In this document: piece after piece, positions 60,201 to 61,554 of the stretch
How the letters are laid out: each line of letters begins with the position of its first letter
How positions within the stretch are numbered: position 1 is the stretch's first letter
Assembly: GCA_027576995.1 (NCBI GenBank)
Contig: JANBQC010000023.1
Span: forward strand, 41,353-105,352
Source: Dimargaris cristalligena
Taxonomy: Eukaryota > Kickxellomycota > Dimargaritomycetes > Dimargaritales > Dimargaritaceae
Direction of reading: 5' to 3'
DNA length: 64,000 bases
Program-made: the position numbers and the translations under genes
Notes under the pieces: model-generated
Told to the model about the DNA's origin: nothing
The model's database searches: none
What the model saw: only the letters and a program-made list of their open reading frames with translations

Positions 60201-61554
60201 CATAGGTATCCCCTAAACATGGATCAGAGGCTATGTTGGCTATGCCGCGGTGTTCGAGCAAGACGCCCTTGGGGCGGCCCGTCGTACCCGAGGTATAGAT
60301 GACGTTGGCCAAATCGCTGGGGGATGATTGGAAGGACTGGAAGTCGGATGGATCCGTAAATACCGGCTTCTGGGCGAACGGGTCAATGATCACAGTAGGT
60401 AGCGTAGTCTGACCGGTCAGTTTTCCGAGTACTGATTCAGCCACGATTAACATTGCTGCGTCACTGTCCGTCAGGATATACTGAATTCGGTCGATTGGGT
60501 AGTCGGGGTCGAGGGGTACGTAGGCGGCCCCCGATTTGAGGACAGCCACAATGGCCACATTATAGGCAATCGACTTAGGGACGAGTAGGGCGACTCGGAC
60601 CTCGGGACAGGACCCGTATTGATCAACTAGAATGCGGGCCAGCTCCGAACTGGCGTAGTCCAGTTGGGCATAGGTCCACTCTTCGCCGCCGCGGACTAAG
60701 GCAATATGGCCAGGAAAGCGTTGGGCACAGTCGCTGAATTGGCATTGGAAAGGCCGGTAGTCCCCTTGGGTTGGTTTGGCCATTTGGGAGAACTCCAACA
60801 GGCGGGCATGTTCCCGGTCGCTAACCCACGAAATATCGCGCACAAGGTTAGACTGACCACTTGCCAATGTTTGGGCAACGGCTGAAAAGACAGTTACGAA
60901 CTGACTGGTGAACTCTGCTACGGCTGAATTACGATACTGAGCCCGGGCGTAGGTAATCGTGACCTGGACATGCACCTGGTTATGGGTGCAACTAACCGCC
61001 AAATGGGCGTTACTTCGGGCTAGTAGATGGACGATCTTCGGGTCTGCCTCGGCCTCCTTGGGCTGACTGTGACTATCGTCGATTTCGGACCAAGGAGTGG
61101 TCACGCTGGTGCTATCCTCGTCAGTGTGGAGCACAACTTCGACCATTGGGCCCAACGAGTCAGGAATACCACCGGGGGCGGGCTTTTGCAGGAGGGCAGC
61201 GGAACAAAGGGCATCGGGGCTCACCTGCGCCAGAACCAATTCAGGCTTTTCCAGAGGTTGGTCCATGATATCACCTGGTCCGAACTGGCCCGACCAGTGG
61301 GCAAAAGCGACTGCAGGCTGGCGGTAGTACCGACTTAGGATAATGGCAGTGGTCAACTGAACCCCTTGTTTGAACTGGTCTTGACGCAGTAGTTCCTTTA
61401 AATAGGGGCAGGAAACACCATAGCACCAGGAAGCATTGCCCGATAGGTTGGAGCGGGGCTTGCCGAGGGGTAGGCTGAAGGTCGGTTGGTAGTCTGCGGG
61501 GACTACGGGCAAGTGAATGCGGGGGGAATTGGGGGTAAAAGTAGAGCCGAACAT
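37759..61554 (-). CDS. Giant multimodular non-ribosomal peptide synthetase (7931 residues, one exon)
   Basis: One uninterrupted 23.8-kb frame from the ATG at 61554 to the stop at 37759. Order, by motifs: half C (1-250), A1, T1, E1, C2, degenerate A2*-T2*-C3*, A3, T3, E3, C4, A4, T4, C5, A5, T5, E5, C6, A6, T6, E6*. Five A domains have intact YTSGT/STG-x-PKG, YGPTE, YR/YQ-x-GD and GK-x-D/DR motifs. Five carriers have the phosphopantetheine Ser (Ser794, 3331, 4862, 5925, 7447). C2, C4 and C6 carry HHxxxDGWS; C5 has HHALLDAWS. The enzyme should activate five amino acids in the cytosol and join them, needing a phosphopantetheinyl transferase. There is no thioesterase, reductase or terminal C domain of usual kind. 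No intron in nearly 24 kb, while neighbours are intron-rich, and the repeated E-C (D-to-L) couplings hint at a bacterial origin; this is inference. Upstream stops at 61555-61640 support the chosen start. Confidence 0.95.
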   Translation of the reverse strand: MFGSTFTPNSPRIHLPVVPADYQPTFSLPLGKPRSNLSGNASWCYGVSCPYLKELLRQDQFKQGVQLTTAIILSRYYRQPAVAFAHWSGQFGPGDIMDQPLEKPELVLAQVSPDALCSAALLQKPAPGGIPDSLGPMVEVVLHTDEDSTSVTTPWSEIDDSHSQPKEAEADPKIVHLLARSNAHLAVSCTHNQVHVQVTITYARAQYRNSAVAEFTSQFVTVFSAVAQTLASGQSNLVRDISWVSDREHARLLEFSQMAKPTQGDYRPFQCQFSDCAQRFPGHIALVRGGEEWTYAQLDYASSELARILVDQYGSCPEVRVALLVPKSIAYNVAIVAVLKSGAAYVPLDPDYPIDRIQYILTDSDAAMLIVAESVLGKLTGQTTLPTVIIDPFAQKPVFTDPSDFQSFQSSPSDLANVIYTSGTTGRPKGVLLEHRGIANIASDPCLGDTYGLGRRALQTGSIAFDGVLVNTLRSLCTGGTIVVSSDNLLEDLKHAHTGYLMTSFLSRLHPHDAPEMKVFGVGGESLLPEHHTRWTPHCYIANHYGPTETTVYSNLALIGPDDDINVGKPTRNVFNLIVDEDLQLVPVGAPGEILIGGAGVSRGYQNLPELTAARFIPNPHGPGRVYRTGDYVRWLPNGTVEYIGRIDNQVKLRGYRIEVEEVENVAIQFPGLKQCAVAVVQETLVIYASPANIDSAGLLSCLRDRLPKQMIPEFVVPVADFIYTASGKLDRRSLPSVDHLLASHALSSTTRSEINAPQTDIEEELRRVWGQILQLDPDRISTTDHFFRIGGDSISAILLVSKGQQLGYQLTVPLIYQYPELRQLAQHTEKTTSRQANVNAAYQEQVQGEVALTPIQCWFSEIGLCNPHHFNQSFTLKVNYKANLSLTAIYDALVALANHHDILRARFCPNEDSQSWVQTIPTTRAVPTDFLVLEEMVSSENYADFILRVQSSLNLTTGPVLAVALIHDPDSTSPPRLFITIHHILVDLVAWRILIEDLNTLLRGASLPPKTLPFQVWASQLDNYAAALSADIWPTQVDSGRLTPDIRALLPQPELGATCTQAARLSTSFEFDSESTHSLLFQLAPQLRVTPRDLLLATFTQAFATAIGLDQVTFCMEGHGREPWLSDQDITRTVGWFTALYPLVLRVRSGQSILDLLRHTKETLQQIPMKGFPYSLLNYMPGVSMEERAKLEAQTPTRLDVQFNYFGRFNNTGGDQSDDILSIEWSDYFGLHDFAPQDKVIYDINPMPTVVGDCLRLIMEYNPLVYRRSIVDEIMGQWRQSLAQLANCMDQSGSIGVEPLLTRYDFTHLQLSASEFQDIIDEFRHRRIPLDQVEDLFPCIALQGGLLTGLSTDATAYLVQLAVKFSGPLNTNRLLQAWQAVAQQHTALRTVFLASSSKQSQGYIQAVLRSCPTAWTVSDQPLKSLDEFLIQNRQRGFTMQEHMIRNFVFPTVDSQVYDVVITFHHSLCDGWSLPLLFQAWMAAYHHPSLEVSSPLAPFSSVIQYVIQLNPESAQTFWSDYLTDAPKTPAPLLSPDYTGSSGWVSYLASVDLSKAQLTQCSQRFGVTLATLFRAAYALVLGYLLDQDEVVFGVTLSGRNLSLPGIDRTIGPCTNTLPSRVRLDHHLIVDWLQTLHQGQIAMIPFEHSVLTDITKWASTDHSGPLFQTIMGFENFPELVADPAHSLVLSDLRADEFTEYPLAIDFIDSSNGIKAKVFYDTSIYSEGSIGQLIDMVQFVLMQILAVDMNSPMDQLALANPPSSRLLHFDQETRGSMVDPAPPLLNDIWTGSLRDNSDHLVYISTTHSLSYSQLDQLADSLAVQSSQSGLAPHPTVLAVVDRIEHLLVCLVSAIKLGARLLPLASPYTTEQLSTCSKTIGVQIVWLPSTGIEHVRPYLDCDIAMVGIPDSINQKITETRATHRFKQLVDLHDPSLVFASRSNLADPVVLSIDSPDIQHILASTRSFIDSKGQYILDDSLVLDSPQTIWLSLSCLTSQVTITTPDLPMYENCKSPPCHVVAIDSPTRDAAVGGRLILWDLNEDTWPCVESLVKETDTCLAFIESIFHGHRHVTSEQLVSRSLPAIDKPPNGGYLLDVLGRLGQPCPPGVVGRLAFLGSSFPDFKTSPKQSVLGYRDSADFVHVLGPASQRVTIKHRQVHLGTLVQALVEAGAQSPRCLVLSDGQLAALVSNSTEADLIRLKSTMVPPAIPAALVPDEIISTSTFPHVAELDDQLLPHFAQAYLATRPAHSAQSLSEYEWWLMVVVNELYISTNHSSASSSNTTLLMSTSRIPLAQLGLLQYHIHQKFGIAIGLGELVKHTEIRILASTIKGIIKQGVDEESPDFTIEGTGIASLGISPLYTRTKSVTCHQQRVWCLSQLDSPPSVFYHHCTVTSKASLQLEEVHRAIDHLITVFESLRCRFLSVRGTLTCHILPRVSIGVIEHKLTGSQAFDNGQFDEDAPQFDLNQGVLAQLDLYQLPAVTAYSSSSAIVIRVHEIFGSTSEFDEIVHALTNQLAGHSPSLTDIRFTRTCNTSEPTKVDLNYWATLLQNPPAELALPTDQPRPLLPSFFCSLAETGVEEQLFETIQVQAANESVKEYAIWSSLFATFLLRLTGQTDLIMNLSGPTVENGDTSTGMKALSALEQPLRVKGDLSLDFPEIVGQLTDQIRDSRLHVLPSMDVLISHLSLEGQYRISALSRISVAFHYPLRPGDNSTAAYCTRSRLPRTMFPYDLLLVIDYHDHAPMCQLRFNQSLFNVDTANRLIHNFLSYAQSVVVTHQPWSTASLVCPTETSIIRDKFALGPPNSVTRENPHLSVLDLFLDMVQKYPNRVATEISNVIYTYTQLSQRVFGLVERLQCATVQPRDKVGVIVANHPDAVMCMLAVWGIGAVYVPVDHKLPTARQKYIVDTAGCTCVVNASGADAEWCEVINIDDLAKSVESTTTVSSLHPIPPTDLAYIVFTSGSTGHPKGVMVEHRSLLNMLTSPTLEMLQQPGTRTMNGMAAGFDVFFLNTLLPLCYGSTLVFYSDDLPGTLKTVQQAILLPSIISTLNPQDYTNLNGLLVGGEHLPRELANQWSAATTFYNVYGPTEATIACLMTEVPPSGSVPIGRPMANYECYILDENLHLVPIGAVGEICIGGVGVALGYINRPDLNPIKFVDNSFTGQGKIYRTGDLGRWLPDGQVVCLGRMDSQVKLRGFRIELDEIRNVLMRQSGVQDCAVFVHDQFLVGYVFPDSTASEDILRASVADQLPSYMVPSYIIGLPNVPLTNNGKCDTHFLQNHFADHLATHRQQASLLDRSSEGDRPLSILMQSLGEVLGLPLNQVNPDLTFVKIGGDSISAIQVSSKCRQLGFTLPTSALLGSGPLRDVIKKMSLISSASAIANQFQPVEYHMKFPLTPIQQWFFDHPWSNPNHFNQSFALELTRPLTATELTPALLRLINVHNMLRCQFTRAPTGHPGQWSQQIVSPFVELPIPIVELSTSASDLSKQLLEIQASLDITKGHHLAAGLITFSDDGSNTRTSKVSCSVNTSQPFKSQLLFLTIHHLVVDLVSWSILLEDLARLLDGQSPVPQPLSFATWATELANWAKQTMPETESDPETNTPPVSFLPLTGPDCLRLNTQANTQCQSITLDPVLSGALLQPDTTHIQPLELMLAGLFQALNYISQAPTITIFNESHGRHPWQPSLDPGRTVGWFTSMTPCQAQVSSETNTLDFLKQAKQALRSLTGTYGLQHGLQQVLRRPQGGSSNGQSFSPMEVCFNHLGHTTNDGALSMHGRAPWVVRPELVSELPVCDPGELRTQVLEVIGLPTPGGLKFMIMYCPQVIATDVVETLLDYFRVSLSNMVQLLDVSPTPSVWTPSDFTGLHTTLPELAKLEAELVTVGLSANDVEDLYPMLPMQQGMWTATAKDPSEYLVQLAFTVTGISSIDQLQTSTQAVVSDYTILRTVFVTTWSNSRCQGVQVVTQEPRFGWQVLNGWSDVDSISESDFMQSNKQRGFGPSEPLLRVHVKQLSSNSFRYLLAIHHALIDGWSIGILIGRLRAHLQNDAETLLAQPPVFRNYVAHLRSSDKQSAKSFWSEYLRGVEQPTELELPKPSRKPNSPRAELQMVLFKNADTITQLAHRMGFTPYVIIKAAWALLLSRYTGQLDVIFGNTVSGRALPLADIESHLGCLINTVPFRVQADETMSVAQWVAAIHHSSQQVVSYEHHHISEINAWVEGDIQPSDLFNTLVVYESYPDTGSKNRDHPVTFTDTECLESTDYPLSLVVQMKHGELHASLSWNSFQFDSTYIDTLAQHFCTLFKGLVSALSDSDGQPRVQDLIMLSPNEQAVVAEQFACPRLAIDHSACVPDLFTQSAQIRPDVIAVEHEDTQWTYAYLHSQSLNLAQRLLDQGVPRETPIGLLIERVPSTIAAFMGLQLSGAVLVPLDPAFPIERIQYIIEDCGISRVLTNMTDQSKLSAIRLALAQVEIQPIDPWLMPLQLPQDKLPALPHIRTSDLSYIVYTSGTTGRPKGVQIEHRLMGNFVQQLESTYGIYTGQRLMQNMALTFDAALLEIFTGLCKGATLVLRTDLLDTLPNVEAIFATPTVLASLDPAKYPRLQTIISGGEALPREVAERWARHCRLFNIYGPTEVLVSHAVEYSLGDTLTIGRPIPNTQGYILDRYLRPVPIGVRGEIYVGGVQVTRGYVNLPDLNTVRLIHNSFSGSGNMYRTGDSARWLPNGTVEYFSRHDDQVKIRGHRIEPQEIESVLLSHPDIQSAAVVIVSRSIYAFVCPGSVSIGSVKSHIGRILPAYMNPNSIFSIDVLPRNTNGKTDKHVLASQIVDLTSMDAGRTVTAPQNLAQARVVEALSQTLNIPSDEIDIYDSFFQLGGDSISAILFSSLCRDRGLYISIAQVFKCCNIIGLAECASDHSTSDRPLETHSPTHYEPYSLLDEKDHPSSALESLLQKAASQLNLNLDNITDILPVSGLQLGFLVSTLKDPSSYMVQQSFAISGDLDMNRFQKAWEQLAEHHGILRTKFFQPGSLSVHSFLQVITKQCDIEWSINADVVYDWSTLENTYFETDRQRGFTFDGPLFRMALFTPPGTGNSRHLCFFTFHHALLDAWSQNIVLAQLVDLYHGTAPTPSAQYSSYIAHLQSTDQSQLQQFWQTTLEKVQPTPPIHFPVYTTESPMCNYGIHHTTLSINLASLHAVCRQQSITLNSLLRGVWALVLSRYLGESKEVSFGVLTSGRNVPVSGVQDMVGMCINTLPFRVPLDLSTSVTNFVQQLHRQSGELTASEQCGLHNIYKWGQISPDTKLFDSLMTYDYFPPSKSKAPNPNITFELRDGQNFTEYAYTISFFDNGDNLDCHMVYDKSHCDDSYAYHLIRFIDHCLSVMVNNPSLSLGELMSLPTDEAQLVEKWAQGPVRKFPQRHWLAYQLFSQHVSSRPDSIALETSNRQFTYHEVYHQSCCIAMTLQQRGFQPGNLAALIFTKSADFIFSYLGVLMAGGVCVPMDANNAIDRLQYTYELLDDPWLLSTAPHFEHIRDYISVADHQRLLADTLEYSKINTDLFRPDNSRSSSDLAYIVFTSGTTGRPKGIPVRHESLVNFTLANCETIQLDSDCRFLQLLNVTFDGCLIEIFSAFHCGGTLVLQDGSLLDTLARVNSCFLVPSMLSAIDIESYPNLKLVIVGGEQTPLNVAHHWCEYVQLINGYGPTEATILSHTDHIQSNEPLSIGRSLANTQGYILDDQLRPVPVGVPGELCIGGVGVSSGYWKQPDLTARAFVPNPFGPGLLYRSGDLVCWLSSGKVQYISRKDFQVKLRGYRIELGEIENTASSVEGVTNAIACVTQQQLVLYITPGSVDTVGLRSQLVAKLPQYMVPNFIITLDCIPMTTVGKADRKVLQAWPLPEDTIDEAIIIESGSSTFLLMREALADTLKIDPKRITPSVSFLRLGGDSISAIQFSNRCKRLGLQLSVADILKHTQLSAMEQRVHLVGSNNLPATQFLDPAGMIPLTAVQRYALEEYQFINQFNQSMLLKCRQTLARPSLGQALTALIAHHDILRTRLDRSNGQWKQRVLPVPTDSTTWSKHFLVIEEATLTLKEYPAWASQMQQTISIEHGPTVACGLLTLDGEQFVYMAVHHFTVDFISWRIILEDLEALLTNQDLPTKTTPFREWATQVHAYAQSLSDSIWPVPPTPADPIPLDYPLFQGSGQSTPPEVTYHTFEVQRASLGRALSDTLYSEVAPAVGASPQEFLIASLLLSLQAALGMSVIELELEGHGRRAWDSAIDISRTVGWFTSIYPVVFDLNQTHANLTYSNNLRTLALAKQRMRSIPDHGFPYSLQRYLKDTSPLFAPVIDRTAPNTAGIPTADWNRIVFNYSGRFEQLEARDAFWRPHHVEMGWTDDLNKDELFNRALSVACDYSVNEGLVLSVMYSNELHRASTIQRVADLWRTFLEELILECKKNPVPSIVTASDFASAKLTDSDFSTLVHDDLPSLDLVMTDVEDIYPCLPVQEGLLFATLQDPAAYMVQLGFTIKGQLNVGRFHQAWENTAQNHTILRTRFLTASGCDANKNLQVVAKNFNAHWIIRSWEKACVDTMRDQFFQQERTIGFTPHRPWIRFGLFRTTSDSFKLLVSVHHALIDGWSIGLLLHSVCSHYTGDELPKAIHYRDFVDHVGCQDNGVAEQFWTNQFSGVEEPSLLVQAHHHPTFPNLQPSDAAFYGTVEKSMPILKQINRLISDHGVTLSSLLRVAMAVVLNHHIGSTDPIFGVVVSGRNVPVEGVETIIGACINTIPCRVALGSNPSVRDILQAVYATSTQAHGFEHCRLTDIHRWSGINQERQLFNTLLVLENYPETPANPNHPFQMELDSYWDPTDFPLAFIAHAQGDRLQFRVSYRTLDFSPEFINSFADHFIAALSSLVSVDASSPLTSIQILTLAEREQLLSSWATNPHDTPRVLAHDLFKQQCENAPRLTALTYNGQHYTYAQLDTAANRLAHSLALKAPCGSDQIVALVADNCPELIIGQLAIWKTGCAFAILAPDYPLERHRLILEDTQAIAIMGKPSSLSVLGGLESNIPTIPFNITALLADGPTSAYISPPIDPSHLAAIIYTSGSTGTPKGVMHEHHALANHCQGMGSITKMAPGTITPTLVTPTFDVSLSEIWSTLSFGGTLLVAQGEYEDALAQATRACCTPSLLSSFDPTNFTNLRQVTITGEPVNRGIVNKWADYVDLFNWYGPTEVACGSHWTRLQANHETIPIGAPLPNATGIILDSHLRPVPVGAVGQLYLGGRGVARGYLNRPELTQDKFILSPFTGERIYQSGDLARWLPNGQIECLGRIDNQVKLRGFRIELGEVESALELHPAVDQACTVVQDDNHLVGYIVPPSGQTDVILDSLRSRLPHYMIPSVLVELTKLPLTRVGKVDRKALPKHNFAISSGNHETEQVSPAEARFIGLIAETLRIDPNGISPAATFFQVGGNSLSAIQLVSRCRRQNLQLALIDINRANTISYLAQLTSTPPDSIEVFNGDVHGPIDSEARSVRLTPPQLELLALQLADPHFFPLPTLFESRTRFTAQQWQAAWTKVVQRHDMLRARFQSIDGETVVRFADLDDPSSTCFEYHQLSNIRDALDQLNDINHQINFEIGPISQIRVFDVTGVQYVYISVHHLVFDYLSVQIVREDLSAFLNGQPLEPLTFSYRDWADHLWSLAQSIDPNSVDLPITAVPLPIGLPADNSPITNETRERVTSLIDQKTTYHLMATVAQQLGATPVELILTTLVCAYHRHFRLSQMDLAYIGHGRKDPRGQCDVSRTVGFFACQFPLVLQGAPNGDLTNTLRAVQATLSTGVDNGFLYTVVKNLRSFTEDQIQFKPQFNIQPQFGFTYLDDFAVQESSDTDTLLVERPALLNNLRTSKSQNKYPFLLDFGAWNTSEGLEIVANFNTKQFRTDTIRGFAFHWKECLLELSLL
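42260..46770 (-). other. NRPS module 5: C5-A5-T5-E5
   Basis: C5 (about 4929-5372) has HHALLDAWS, with Ala in place of Gly after the Asp, and follows a module with no E domain. A5 (about 5402-5876) has VFTSGTTGRPKG, YGPTEATI, YRSGD and VGKADRK; by-eye code D-G-I-F-I-G-G-I-L. T5 has Ser5925. E5 (about 5976-6432) has HHFTVDFISW, EGHGRRAW and RTVGWFT. A D residue is expected. Confidence 0.8.
46860..49945 (-). other. NRPS module 4: C4-A4-T4
   Basis: C4 (about 3871-4306) has HHALIDGWS. A4 (about 4339-4816) has VYTSGTTGRPKG, YGPTEVLV, YRTGD and NGKTD; by-eye code D-A-L-F-I-G-I-V-S. T4 has Ser4862 in LGGDSIS. This is the only complete module without an E domain, so its residue should stay L. Confidence 0.8.
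50030..53130 (-). other. NRPS module 3: A3-T3-E3
   Basis: A3 (about 2809-3279) has VFTSGSTGHPKG, YGPTEATI, YRTGD and NGKCD. By-eye code: D-V-L-I-L-G-V-I-A, which looks hydrophobic. T3 has Ser3331. E3 (about 3386-3839) has HHLVVDLVSW and RTVGWFT. The Glu motif reads ESHGR rather than EGHGR, keeping the catalytic Glu. A D residue is expected. Confidence 0.8.
53240..56270 (-). other. NRPS fossil block: degenerate A2*-T2*-C3*
   Basis: About residues 1764-2772. Alignment by eye still shows the A-domain outline (LSYSQLDQLADSLA, SAIKLGARLLPL, YRDSAD in place of YRTGD), but the YTSG-x-TG-PKG loop, YGPTE and the GKxDR lysine are gone. T2* (about 2266-2327) reads IPLAQLGLLQ where LGG-x-S should stand, so it has no attachment Ser. 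C3* (about 2346-2772) starts like a C domain (SVTCHQQRVWCLSQLD), but HHxxxDG is replaced by RVHEIFGSTSEF. All three lack catalysis, yet the frame is open over 3 kb. Confidence 0.82.
56290..57650 (-). other. NRPS condensation domain C2
   Basis: About residues 1302-1755. The catalytic motif is HHSLCDGWS (57138-57166) and the domain directly follows E1, as in D-to-L type C domains. Its natural partner in order, A2*-T2*, is degenerate, so it probably serves A3-T3. Confidence 0.8.
57680..60770 (-). other. NRPS module 1: A1-T1-E1
   Basis: A1 spans about residues 266-739, with the phosphate loop YTSGTTGRPKG near 60260-60300 and SGKLDRR at its end. By-eye specificity residues (GrsA positions 235, 236, 239, 278, 299, 301, 322, 330, 331) are D-G-V-Y-G-G-H-V-Y; I do not assign a substrate. 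T1 has GGDSIS with Ser794. E1 (about 849-1289) has HHILVDLVAW, EGHGREPW and RTVGWFT, so it should be an active epimerase and the first residue should be D. Confidence 0.8.
60780..61554 (-). other. NRPS N-terminal half condensation domain
   Basis: Residues 1 to about 255. The segment around LTTAIILSRYYRQ matches the C-terminal lobe of C domains (the place of the usual AWALLLSRYTGQ-like helix), and the end matches the region before an A domain. The N-terminal lobe with HHxxxDG is absent, so this is a truncated starter C domain, unlikely to be catalytic. Confidence 0.6.

Noticed and set aside
37753..61338. Many plus- and minus-strand open frames of 60-200 codons inside the NRPS gene
   Set aside because: They overlap an unbroken, motif-rich 7931-codon frame and have no domains of their own, so they are frame shadows.
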